From positions 186,001 to 250,000 of the forward strand of contig NZ_JAKGAQ010000004.1 in assembly GCF_021532615.1 (NCBI RefSeq): a stretch of 64,000 bases of DNA, read 5' to 3'. Shown piece after piece: positions 52,032 through 60,277 of this stretch; within the stretch, counting starts at the first letter, position 1; each line of letters starts with the position of its first letter. Source of the stretch: Octadecabacter dasysiphoniae (GTDB lineage Bacteria; Pseudomonadota; Alphaproteobacteria; Rhodobacterales; Rhodobacteraceae). A model generated the notes under the pieces. It saw nothing but the letters and a program-made list of their open reading frames with translations. It searched no databases and was not told where the DNA came from. The translations under genes and the position numbers were made by a program.

Positions 52032-52777
52032 ATTTCATCAGGAATCTTGGAAATCTGTTCGGCTAACTCCAAACTAGGTTGTTCTCCCGAAAAGAGTTTT
52101 CCAAAGAAAACAGACCAGTAATGCCAATTTTCATCAGCCTCTAAGAAGGCTAGACAACGGTCCACTGCTCCTTCGTCAGTCTTTGGCAGTGGCGCTTTCC
52201 ACAATTCTGAAATGCTATCTGCTACTAACTTTTCGGATGAATCTTTCCGTTTGCTTAGCTGATCAAGTAACCGCGCCTGAACATCATCAGCCGACGCCTC
52301 TGGATCTTTCTCTGATATTGCCTCTGCAAAAACACGAGCAACGTCCTCCTTAGTGGACGCATTGGTAAATGCCTCCAAAAATCCACTTTCGTCAACTTTG
52401 AACACTGAGGAAAAGGCGTGTGAAATTGAAGCGACCATGGCTCCAGATTTTGCATCGTTGAATTGTTCAAAATACTCTGACCATTGTTCTGCAAAGGACT
52501 TAAATGTCGGAAAGCTTTCGTTAGTGTTACTGCCCGAAATTGCATCCTCTGCAAAACAAAGAAAATAGCGGCACAAAACAAATATTCTAAGCGCATGGCG
52601 GAATTCGGAAAGGAGGTACGAACGTTGCGTCTCTGACTCAAGAAGCTCGCCTGATAACAGTGCAATGTGGGGTAGTTTTCTTGCGATTGTTTCGCGAAAA
52701 ATTCTAATATTTTCCTCTGCTTGCGTGCGAAATTCTGCAGAGGAGACTGATACCTTGCCCTTTGATCCACTAGTCAT
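51974..52777 (-). CDS. Hypothetical protein, N-terminal part of a probable split gene
   Basis: The 267-aa acidic, helix-rich protein ('[20 protein letters not shown]', '[20 protein letters not shown]', '[20 protein letters not shown]', '[20 protein letters not shown]') has no recognised domain and no signal peptide. It is AT-richer than its surroundings and divergent from lepA, whose ATG lies 38 bases from its own. The last 17 codons overlap the start of the downstream ORF; see that entry for the frameshift reading. An accessory, possibly defence- or element-associated gene is a guess from context only. Confidence 0.65.
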   Translation of the reverse strand: MTSGSKGKVSVSSAEFRTQAEENIRIFRETIARKLPHIALLSGELLESETQRSYLLSEFRHALRIFVLCRYFLCFAEDAISGSNTNESFPTFKSFAEQWSEYFEQFNDAKSGAMVASISHAFSSVFKVDESGFLEAFTNASTKEDVARVFAEAISEKDPEASADDVQARLLDQLSKRKDSSEKLVADSISELWKAPLPKTDEGAVDRCLAFLEADENWHYWSVFFGKLFSGEQPSLELAEQISKIPDEIWMTGLRLLLSELRPYQQL

Positions 52778-52814
52778 GCTTGACCCCCCGACGTTTCACA
52801 CTCATATCCTCACC

Positions 52815-54611
52815 ATGACAGCCCTTTCACATATCCGCAATTTCTCCATCGTCGCGCACATCGACCATGGCAAATCCACCCTCGCTGATCGCTTGATCCA
52901 GTCCACGAACACCGTGGCGGAACGCGATATGAAGGCGCAGATGCTCGATTCCATGGACATCGAGCGTGAACGCGGGATCACCATCAAGGCCAACACGGTC
53001 CGCATCGATTACACCGCCGAAAACGGTGAATCCTATGTGTTGAACCTGATCGACACCCCCGGCCACGTCGATTTCGCCTATGAAGTCTCCCGCTCCATGC
53101 GCGCCGTCGAAGGTTCTCTTTTGGTCGTGGACTCCACCCAAGGGGTTGAGGCGCAGACGCTGGCCAACGTCTACCACGCCATCGACGCGGATCATGAAAT
53201 TGTCCCCGTTTTCAACAAGATAGACCTGCCCGCCTCCGACATCAGCCGCGTCGCTGAACAGGTCGAAGACGTCATCGGCATCGATGCATCCGGCGCTATC
53301 GCTGTGTCCGCCAAAACCGGCGAAGGCATCATGGAAACGCTCGAGGCTATCGTCCAACACTTGCCAGCGCCCAAAGGCGACGCCGACGCCCCCCTCAAGG
53401 CGATGCTGGTCGATTCATGGTATGACAGCTACCTCGGCGTGATCGTTCTGGTGCGCATCATCGACGGAAAACTGCGCAAGGGCGAGAAGATCAAATTCAT
53501 CTCCAACGGCACGATCCATCACGTCGACCGCATTGGTGTGTTCCGCCCGCAAATGGAAAACGTCGACGAACTCGGCCCCGGCGAAATCGGCTTTCTCACC
53601 GCGTCGATCAAACAGGTCCGCGACACCCGCGTCGGTGATACGATCACCCACCAGCGCGAAGAGGTCACGCCGCTGCCCGGTTTCAAACCGGCGCAACCCG
53701 TTGTTTTCTGTGGCTTGTTCCCCGTCGATTCCGCCCTGTTCGAAGACCTGCGCGAAGCGATCGACAAACTCGCCCTCAACGACGCGTCGTTCTCGTTTGA
53801 AATGGAATCCTCTGCCGCGCTCGGCTTTGGCTTTCGTTGCGGCTTCCTCGGTCTGCTCCACCTCGAAGTGATCCGCGACCGGATTGAACGCGAATATGAC
53901 ATCGACCTGATCACCACCGCGCCGTCGGTCATTTACCACGTCCACCTCAAGGACGACACGCAGTTTGATCTGCACAACCCCGCCGACATGCCCGACATGA
54001 CGCTGGTCGACCACATCCAAGAACCGCGCATCAAGGCGACGATCCTCGTGCCCGACGAATACCTGGGCGAGGTTCTGAAACTCTGCCAGGATCGCCGCGG
54101 CATCCAAGAAGACCTGACCTATGCAGGTTCGCGCGCGATGGCCGTCTATGACCTGCCGCTGAACGAAGTGGTGTTCGACTTCTACGACCGCCTGAAATCC
54201 GTGACCAAAGGCTACGCGTCCTTCGACTACTCCCTCATGGGCTACCGCGAGGACAATCTGGTCAAGATGTCCGTGTTGGTAAACGACGAACCCGTCGACG
54301 CGCTGTCGATGATGGTCCACCGCGACCGCGCCGAAACCCGTGGCCGCGCGATGGTTGAAAAGCTCAAAGACCTGATCCCCCGTCACATGTTCAAAATCCC
54401 GATCCAAGCGGCAATCGGCGGCAAAGTCATCGCCCGCGAAACATTGTCCGCGATGCGCAAAGACGTCACTGCGAAGTGTTATGGCGGCGACGCGTCAAGA
54501 AAACGTAAACTGCTGGATAAGCAGAAAGCGGGTAAGAAAAAGATGCGCCAGTTTGGTAAGGTTGATATTCCGCAGGAAGCCTTCATCAGCGCTCTCAAAA
54601 TGGATTCTTAA
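52815..54611 (+). CDS. lepA: Elongation factor 4 (LepA)
   Basis: The 598-aa translational GTPase can back-translocate or remodel ribosomes and affects 30S maturation. G1 is '[18 protein letters not shown]', the G2 region is '[17 protein letters not shown]', G3 is '[18 protein letters not shown]' and G4 is 'PVFNKIDLP'. The LepA-specific C-terminus '[20 protein letters not shown]', with '[20 protein letters not shown]', is complete. The ATG at 52815 begins '[14 protein letters not shown]' as in the family. The 10-bp hairpin at its stop codon is a terminator. Confidence 0.97.
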   Translation: MTALSHIRNFSIVAHIDHGKSTLADRLIQSTNTVAERDMKAQMLDSMDIERERGITIKANTVRIDYTAENGESYVLNLIDTPGHVDFAYEVSRSMRAVEGSLLVVDSTQGVEAQTLANVYHAIDADHEIVPVFNKIDLPASDISRVAEQVEDVIGIDASGAIAVSAKTGEGIMETLEAIVQHLPAPKGDADAPLKAMLVDSWYDSYLGVIVLVRIIDGKLRKGEKIKFISNGTIHHVDRIGVFRPQMENVDELGPGEIGFLTASIKQVRDTRVGDTITHQREEVTPLPGFKPAQPVVFCGLFPVDSALFEDLREAIDKLALNDASFSFEMESSAALGFGFRCGFLGLLHLEVIRDRIEREYDIDLITTAPSVIYHVHLKDDTQFDLHNPADMPDMTLVDHIQEPRIKATILVPDEYLGEVLKLCQDRRGIQEDLTYAGSRAMAVYDLPLNEVVFDFYDRLKSVTKGYASFDYSLMGYREDNLVKMSVLVNDEPVDALSMMVHRDRAETRGRAMVEKLKDLIPRHMFKIPIQAAIGGKVIARETLSAMRKDVTAKCYGGDASRKRKLLDKQKAGKKKMRQFGKVDIPQEAFISALKMDS

Positions 54612-54619
54612 TCCATTTT
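54597..54619 (+). terminator. Terminator overlapping the lepA stop codon
   Basis: AAAATGGATT (54597-54606) and AATCCATTTT (54610-54619) form a perfect 10-bp stem with loop CTT. The stop codon TAA lies in the loop and right arm (54609-54611). Confidence 0.7.
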
Positions 54620-54727
54620 GACGCGTGATGAAGGCGGTGGGCGAAAGCTATTGGCCGCAGGACAATCGCGTGCCCACACGGGGTTTGGGCTCGACACTGC
54701 AATGCTCTTGATCCACTTTGATAAGTG

Positions 54728-55537
54728 ATGGGAACTCATTTTACTTTATTCATTGATGAAAGCGGCGATCAGGATTTGGACAAATTCCGAACTGACGAAC
54801 GCTCCCACGGTTCCGACCCTTTTCTTGTATTTGGTGCGGCCTTGGTTCCAACGGAATTGCTTCCCGCGATACGGTCTGAACTTGATAGCCTTGCCGAAAA
54901 GCTGAAGTGTGACCCATTACACTGTAAAGAAATGAGTCACTTGAAGACTGCATACTTTGCTCGCCAAGCCTCCCAATTGCGAATCCAATTGTTCGGCGTT
55001 GTGTCAAAAAAAGCGACAGTTGGCGATTACAAATCCGACATTGAGGGAAGAAAGCAAGCCGAAGACTATTACAATAAATGCGCTTCATACTTACTCGAGC
55101 GGGTCGGTGATTTCATGAAAGAGCACGAATATGGTCCGGACCAACTTTCAGTAATATTTGAAGAAAAGAAGCATGATTATCAAAGGCTGCGTAATTTTAT
55201 CCACACTATAAGAAAGCGTCCTATTGATGAGAGGGCAAATAGCATGGCTAAAATTGACCCGCTTGCTATTCGAGCGGTGAAGAAAGGAGATGATCAAGCC
55301 CTTGCGCTTGCAGATTTGACTGCATTTAGTCTTTATCAAAGTGTAAACGAGAGCCATTCGAATTTTGGCCACCCTGAGTTTCGCTATATGCGTGAGCTTA
55401 GGTCGAAATTTTGGAAGTGTAGTAAGACGGGCAAGATAGCTAATTTCGGTCTTAAATATATTTCTGGTCCGATCAAAATGGCTCTAAAAGGCGACACACT
55501 CGATTTCGCGTTAAAAATGTATGAAAAGAAAAAATAA
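54728..55537 (+). CDS. DUF3800 domain-containing protein
   Basis: The 269-aa protein opens with 'HFTLFIDESGDQDL', the DUF3800 hallmark (acidic DESGD), and has the later acidic block 'KGDDQALALADLTAFSLYQS'. The fold is thought to be RNase H-like, and the family is common in mobile and defence contexts, but no activity is proven. AT-rich codon use contrasts with lepA just upstream. The ATG at 54728 is preferred over the GTG just before it (54725). A 29-base sequence around its start resembles the end of lepA. Confidence 0.82.
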   Translation: MGTHFTLFIDESGDQDLDKFRTDERSHGSDPFLVFGAALVPTELLPAIRSELDSLAEKLKCDPLHCKEMSHLKTAYFARQASQLRIQLFGVVSKKATVGDYKSDIEGRKQAEDYYNKCASYLLERVGDFMKEHEYGPDQLSVIFEEKKHDYQRLRNFIHTIRKRPIDERANSMAKIDPLAIRAVKKGDDQALALADLTAFSLYQSVNESHSNFGHPEFRYMRELRSKFWKCSKTGKIANFGLKYISGPIKMALKGDTLDFALKMYEKKK

Positions 55538-55660
55538 CTAATCTGTTCTCTACCCACGGGTTTGGCAGCGCCCGGTCCCGGCGCTTCGCGCGTTCACCCC
55601 TGAATTGATCCACTGGATCAATTCCAAGACGGGTCTCACCCTCCCCCATGGGGAGGGCGC

Positions 55661-55688
55661 TTCGCACCATCCTCTCGGCTCGGGCGCG
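55661..55688. repeat. Copy 2 of the near-direct repeat flanking the lepA region
   Basis: This matches 51189-51216 at 24 of 28 positions, same orientation. It sits inside a palindrome-rich stretch, which suggests a wider family of intergenic repeats. Confidence 0.55.
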
Positions 55689-55831
55689 ATAGTGTCGGTC
55701 AGGGTGCATCCAGATCACCCCGCCCAGCGCGATCCTTACGGCTCACAAGCTCGGTCCTGACAGGTTTCTGCGACGGAACCCCAACCCCCGCCCGTATCAC
55801 CCTCACAACCACCAAACATGAGGGTCACACC

Positions 55832-55912
55832 ATGTATTATCTCCCCCACATCTTCCTCGCCAGCGCGGGCTTCGTTTCATTGACGGTTTTTCTAACGTCT
55901 GGAGTGGTTTAG
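55832..55912 (+). CDS. Possible 26-aa hydrophobic peptide
   Basis: ATG at 55832, GAGGG 7 bases upstream and stop TAG at 55910-55912. The peptide reads 'YYLPHIFLASAGFVSLTVFL' plus a few residues, a single hydrophobic segment that could span the membrane. Hydrophobic peptides of this length are common as small membrane proteins or type I toxins. No antisense RNA signature is evident. No homology can be asserted at this size. Confidence 0.4.
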   Translation: MYYLPHIFLASAGFVSLTVFLTSGVV

Positions 55913-55989
55913 CCGGATTGGCCCATCAGGCCCAGACAATCGCCCATACCAGAACCATACCGAACCCATACCAGACCCATATCGTGATT

Positions 55990-56718
55990 TTAGGCTAGAA
56001 ATGCCCGCAACGCCGCCTCGAATTCGCGGGGTTTTTGGGCGTGCAGCCAGTGCCCCGCACCGGGTATTTTGGCAAAGCGCGCCGACGGAAACAGCGCCTT
56101 GATCCCGTCGCGGTGATCGCGCTGAACGTAGTCGCTGTCAGCCCCGGACAGGAAAAGCGTCGGGCCGCCGAACGATCCGGCCACTGGCGGAAAACCGATG
56201 ATCTTTGGCATGTCCGCGTGCAGCACATCGAGGTTCAATTTCCATTTCTTTTCCCGCACATCCAGCGATTGGAGCAAGAAATCCCGCACCTCGGGATCAA
56301 GGGATTTGCCTGCATCCGATCGCCTTTCAACGGCTGCCAAATCCACCGCGCGCATCGCATCAATATGCTGGGTTTGCGTGTGCGAATAGGTGACGGGCGC
56401 GATGTCAGCGACCACTAATTTTTCAACCAATTCAGGGTGTTGCAGGGCCATGACCATCGCGGCCTTTCCGCCCATTGAATGGCCCACGACATAAGAAGGG
56501 CCATCCAGAAGCTGCGCTAGATCGTCGGCCAAATCAAAATAGCTGTGCGTGTCAAACCAGGGGCTGTCGCCGTGGTTTCGCATGTCCGGCGCGATGACGT
56601 AAAATCGATCAGACAGCCGTTTTGCGATCACGCCCCAATTGCGCGCGGACCCGAACAATCCATGCGCGATCAGAAGCGTCGGATTGGATTTATCACCATG
56701 AGTGAGGACATTCAGCAT
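55990..56718 (-). CDS. Alpha/beta-hydrolase (YbfF-like esterase)
   Basis: In this 242-aa protein the nucleophile elbow is 'SYVVGHSMGGKAAMVMALQ', the oxyanion-hole segment 'TLLIAHGLFGSARNWGVIAK' is near the start, and 'FAKIPGAGHWLHAQKPREF' holds the catalytic His. The compact size and 'PDMRNHGDSPW' match the YbfF group of acyl-CoA/carboxyl esterases. The start ATG is at 56718. It is divergent from the 123-aa gene. Confidence 0.9.
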   Translation of the reverse strand: MLNVLTHGDKSNPTLLIAHGLFGSARNWGVIAKRLSDRFYVIAPDMRNHGDSPWFDTHSYFDLADDLAQLLDGPSYVVGHSMGGKAAMVMALQHPELVEKLVVADIAPVTYSHTQTQHIDAMRAVDLAAVERRSDAGKSLDPEVRDFLLQSLDVREKKWKLNLDVLHADMPKIIGFPPVAGSFGGPTLFLSGADSDYVQRDHRDGIKALFPSARFAKIPGAGHWLHAQKPREFEAALRAFLA

Positions 56719-56782
56719 CGCTTTGATCTAGACCGACACGGGCCGAATTGAAAGAGGCGGGCGGGTTGGTTAATCACGTCGC

Positions 56783-57154
56783 ATGACTGGGGGTCAGGTT
56801 GATAAGTATACGGATGAGGTAAAGCACCTTATCGAACAGCGTTTGCGCATTAAGGGCGCGACGCTGGAAAAAGCGTTGTCGCGCTCGGGGCGTCTTTTGC
56901 CGAAGTGGGCACAGCGCGAAGGGCGCTATTTGGCACAGGCCGGACAGTTCATGGGGCATCCGAAATTGCGCCTGATGATCGACGAGGCGAAAGTCGAAAA
57001 AGCCCATAAAAACTTGGTCGAACACCTCAGTGCGATCGACCCGAGCGACAGACGCAAGACTCGGGTTCTTGGCACGTTGGGCGTTGTCAGTTTCAACCTT
57101 ATTATTGTCGCGGTGGTCTTGGTCAGTTTCCTGATGTGGCGCGGTTACCTTTGA
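56783..57154 (+). CDS. Hypothetical protein with a C-terminal membrane helix
   Basis: The 123-aa protein has a basic, helical soluble part ('LRIKGATLEKALSRSGRLLP', 'KLRLMIDEAKVEKAHKNLVE') and ends with a single hydrophobic helix ('VVSFNLIIVAVVLVSFLMW'), so it is a possible tail-anchored protein facing the cytosol. I do not recognise its family. The last 32 bases overlap the convergent DUF817 gene. Confidence 0.72.
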   Translation: MTGGQVDKYTDEVKHLIEQRLRIKGATLEKALSRSGRLLPKWAQREGRYLAQAGQFMGHPKLRLMIDEAKVEKAHKNLVEHLSAIDPSDRRKTRVLGTLGVVSFNLIIVAVVLVSFLMWRGYL

Positions 57155-57968
57155 TGTCCAGCGGTGCGCGGATGACAAGCGTGACTGTTACAAAAGCGAC
57201 GTAAATCAGCAAATACCAGCTGCCCATTTTCTGCAGCGACGTCCAATCGAACGGGGGCGATCCGGCGTAGGTCCATGTGCCCGTTAGCGTGCCGATGTTT
57301 TCGGCGAGCCACAGGGAAAAGCTGACGATCAGTGCGGCGAGGGGCAGGGGAAATCCATACCGCCGCCCAACCGTGAACCGCACCATCGTGCGCCCGAACA
57401 ACAGCACGGTGGCGGCGAACAGACCCAACCGGATGTCTGGCACAAAATGGTGGGCAAAGAAGTTCACGTAGATGGCAATTGCCAGAACAACTGTCGTCCA
57501 GAACGGCGGGTAGGGGGTGAACCGAATGTCGAAAATGCGGATCACGCGCGCGATGTAGCTGCCCACAGACGCATACATAAACCCGCTGAACAGCGGCACG
57601 CCCATGATGACCAATACGGACGCTTCGGGGTATTCCCATGATCCGGCGCTGACCTTGAAAAACTCCATGCTGGTTCCGGTGATGTGAAACAGGGCGATGA
57701 CCTTGGCCTCAGCCCAAGTTTCCAGCTTAAACAACAGCATAGCGGCCTGCATGAGAACGGCGAAGATCACCAATGCGTCATATCTGGCCAAGGCCCAACT
57801 GTCGCTCCAGATTGCATTTGTGATAATCACCGCCAGCAACAAAGAGATCGCGAACAGGCAGGCCCACGCCTGTTTGGCGATGAAAATAACCAGTTCCGCC
57901 AGCCATGCCGGAAGGGTCTTGCGCAGCCATCCAGCGCGGTTTTGTTCTAGGGCGAGGGCATCAGTCAT
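57123..57968 (-). CDS. DUF817 family membrane protein
   Basis: The 281-aa protein has about eight hydrophobic helices and the family signature 'LFHITGTSMEFFKVSAGSWE', 'MGVPLFSGFMYASVGSYIAR' and 'WLAENIGTLTGTWTYAGS'. Function unknown. The ATG at 57968 excludes a 17-codon upstream extension that would run through the glyA terminator. It lies downstream of glyA on the same strand, past that terminator. Confidence 0.87.
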   Translation of the reverse strand: MTDALALEQNRAGWLRKTLPAWLAELVIFIAKQAWACLFAISLLLAVIITNAIWSDSWALARYDALVIFAVLMQAAMLLFKLETWAEAKVIALFHITGTSMEFFKVSAGSWEYPEASVLVIMGVPLFSGFMYASVGSYIARVIRIFDIRFTPYPPFWTTVVLAIAIYVNFFAHHFVPDIRLGLFAATVLLFGRTMVRFTVGRRYGFPLPLAALIVSFSLWLAENIGTLTGTWTYAGSPPFDWTSLQKMGSWYLLIYVAFVTVTLVIRAPLDIKGNRATSGN

Positions 57969-57981
57969 GCCCCCAAATGCA

Positions 57982-58015
57982 ACAAAGCCGCCATGGTTGT
58001 CCACGGCGGCTTTGT
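57982..58015 (-). terminator. Terminator of glyA
   Basis: On the minus strand an 11-bp perfect stem (58015-58005 with 57992-57982) closes a loop with an inner TGG/CCA pairing, 19 bases after the glyA stop. A weak T-rich run (TTGCATTT) follows. Confidence 0.8.
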
Positions 58016-58034
58016 GCAAATTCTGATAAGTGGC

Positions 58035-59330
58035 TTACAGGTTTGGATACATCGGGAAGGTATCGCACAGGGCTTCGACTTCGGCTTTCACCTTGGCCTC
58101 GACCTCTGCGTTGCCGTCGGCACCGTTGGCGGCCAGACCATCGACGACCTCGACGATCCAATCCGCAACCATGCGGAATTCGGCCTCGGTAAACCCGCGC
58201 GTTGTACCCGCGGGGGAGCCAAGACGCACACCGGATGTGACCATCGGCTTTTCGGGATCAAACGGAATGCCGTTCTTGTTGCAGGTGATGTGGGCGCGTT
58301 CCAGTGCGCGCTCGGTCTCGTTGCCCTTCACGCCTTTGGGGCGCAGATCAACCAGCATCACATGGCTGTCTGTGCCGCCCGTGACGATATCAAGACCACC
58401 CTTCATCAACTGATCGGCAAGCGCTTGGGCGTTCTTCACGACCTGTTCTTGGTAGGCTTTGAATTCGGGGCGCAGCGCTTCGCCAAAGGCGACGGCCTTA
58501 CCGGCGATGACGTGCATCAACGGACCGCCCTGAATGCCGGGGAAGATCGCTGAGTTGAACTTCTTGGCCAAGGCTTCGTCGTTCGTCAGGATCATGCCGC
58601 CGCGTGGGCCGCGCAGGGTTTTGTGCGTCGTCGTTGTCGCGACGTGGGCATGGGGGAATGGCGACGGATAGATGCCAGCCGCAACCAGACCCGCAAAGTG
58701 GGCCATATCAACCAGCAGATAGGCACCCACAGAATCCGCAATTTCGCGCATGCGTTTGAAATCAATGATCCGCGGGATGGCGGAGCCGCCTGCGATGATC
58801 AGCTTGGGCTGATGTTCAGTGGCCAGTTCCTGCACCTGATCGTAATCCAACAGGCTGTCCTGTTTACGCACGCCGTATTGAATGGCGTTGTAGATTTTGC
58901 CGGATTGGTTCGGTTTTGCACCGTGGGTCAGGTGCCCGCCTGCGTCCAGCGACATGCCCAGAATGGTATCACCCGGCTTGATCAGCGCCTGAAACACACC
59001 TTGGTTCGCCTGAGAACCCGAGTTTGGCTGCACGTTTACAAATCCACAATCAAACAGCTGCTTGGCGCGATCAATGGCAAGGTTTTCTGCAACATCAACG
59101 TGTTGGCACCCACCGTAGTAGCGGCGGCCGGGGTATCCTTCGGCGTATTTGTTCGTCATCACGCTGCCTTGGGCTTCCATGACGGCGGCGGATACGATGT
59201 TTTCAGACGCGATCAGCTCGATCTCTTTGCGCTGACGGCCAAGTTCCGCACCGATGGCGGCTGCGATCTCAGGATCACGGGTCGACAGGCTTTCAGTGAA
59301 AAAACCGTCGTCTTTGATACGTGCATTCAT
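58035..59330 (-). CDS. glyA: Serine hydroxymethyltransferase
   Basis: The 431-aa PLP enzyme interconverts serine and glycine with tetrahydrofolate and supplies one-carbon units. '[20 protein letters not shown]' and '[20 protein letters not shown]' are near the N-terminus, the PLP lysine is in '[19 protein letters not shown]', and '[14 protein letters not shown]' is C-terminal. The ATG at 59330 begins the family-typical N-terminus, with GGGA upstream. No riboswitch is evident in its leader. Confidence 0.97.
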   Translation of the reverse strand: MNARIKDDGFFTESLSTRDPEIAAAIGAELGRQRKEIELIASENIVSAAVMEAQGSVMTNKYAEGYPGRRYYGGCQHVDVAENLAIDRAKQLFDCGFVNVQPNSGSQANQGVFQALIKPGDTILGMSLDAGGHLTHGAKPNQSGKIYNAIQYGVRKQDSLLDYDQVQELATEHQPKLIIAGGSAIPRIIDFKRMREIADSVGAYLLVDMAHFAGLVAAGIYPSPFPHAHVATTTTHKTLRGPRGGMILTNDEALAKKFNSAIFPGIQGGPLMHVIAGKAVAFGEALRPEFKAYQEQVVKNAQALADQLMKGGLDIVTGGTDSHVMLVDLRPKGVKGNETERALERAHITCNKNGIPFDPEKPMVTSGVRLGSPAGTTRGFTEAEFRMVADWIVEVVDGLAANGADGNAEVEAKVKAEVEALCDTFPMYPNL

Positions 59331-59509
59331 GGCAGGGATTCCCTTTTGAAGCCTTTGGTTGCGCCATGACATAGGGCGAAGTTTCCTATCGGAAAACCCA
59401 TAAAACGACGTGTTTGATGGCGTGTGCGCCTGTTAGCGCTGACGATGCGCGTCTTGCGTTTCCGAAAGGCGCGGGCGACAAGGTTTGGGAAACATTGAAG
59501 GATTGGCCA

Positions 59510-60277
59510 ATGGCTGCCCAAAAAAAGCTCGCGTTTGTGGCAAGTGATGCGCCAATTGCCAAGGCGGCACAGCTTGCGCTGACGTCCCAATACGGCGGCG
59601 TCGACATTGAAGATGCAGACATCATCATCGCGCTGGGTGGGGATGGTTTCATGCTGCAAACCCTGCACAACACCCAACATCTGCCCGCGCCCGTTTACGG
59701 GATGAACCGCGGCACTGTCGGGTTCTTGATGAACAGTTTTTCAGATCAAGGGCTGCGAAAACGTCTTGAACAGGCCGAAGAAGAGGTCATAAATCCGCTG
59801 CACATGCATGCCGTTTGCGTGGATGGAACAGACCATAAGGCATTGGCGATCAACGAAGTTTCCCTGCTGCGCGCAGGCCCGCAGGCCGCAAAATTGCGCA
59901 TTCATGTGGATGGCAGATTGCGGATGGATGAACTGGTGTGCGACGGCGCACTGCTGGCCACGCCTGCGGGATCAACGGCCTATAATTACTCTGCGCACGG
60001 GCCAATTGTACCCGTTGGATCAGACGTGCTGGCGCTGACGGCCGTGGCGGCGTTTCGCCCGCGACGCTGGCGCGGCGCATTGCTGCCCAAATCGGCGCGC
60101 GTGACGTTTGAAGTGACAAACGCGGCCAAACGCCCCGTGAACGCGGATGCAGACGGGGTGTCTGTGAAAGACGTCGCACGCGTCGAAGTCTGGTCCGCGC
60201 CAGAGATCGAACACCGTATCTTGTTCGACCCCGGCCACGGATTAGAAGAACGCCTGATCCAGGAACAATTCGCCTAA
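59510..60277 (+). CDS. nadK: NAD kinase
   Basis: The 255-aa enzyme phosphorylates NAD to NADP. It shows the 'DIIIALGGDGFMLQTLHNT' motif, 'YGMNRGTVGFLMN', the conserved 'ALAINEVSLLRAGPQAAKL' (N-E) and 'ATPAGSTAYNYSAHGPIVP'. The ATG at 59510 is fixed by GAAGGA 7 bases upstream; an in-frame ATG at 59414 would add 32 atypical residues. It overlaps the convergent prpE by 4 bases and is divergent from glyA. Confidence 0.95.
   Translation: MAAQKKLAFVASDAPIAKAAQLALTSQYGGVDIEDADIIIALGGDGFMLQTLHNTQHLPAPVYGMNRGTVGFLMNSFSDQGLRKRLEQAEEEVINPLHMHAVCVDGTDHKALAINEVSLLRAGPQAAKLRIHVDGRLRMDELVCDGALLATPAGSTAYNYSAHGPIVPVGSDVLALTAVAAFRPRRWRGALLPKSARVTFEVTNAAKRPVNADADGVSVKDVARVEVWSAPEIEHRILFDPGHGLEERLIQEQFA

Larger units (their letters stand above)
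55538..55989. other. Intergenic region with palindromes, repeats and one small ORF
   Basis: Contents in order: a perfect 11-bp palindrome GAATTGATCCA-C-TGGATCAATTC (55602-55624); an 8-bp palindrome CCCTCCCC-CAT-GGGGAGGG (55639-55657); copy 2 of the 28-base repeat (55661-55688); a 26-codon ORF (55832-55912); and about four copies of a roughly 10-base CCATACC(A/G)GA unit (55943-55983). Confidence 0.6.

Noticed and set aside
55473..55718. 81-codon frame on the minus strand after the DUF3800 gene
   Set aside because: It runs through palindromes and the repeat, is arginine-rich and has no ribosome site.
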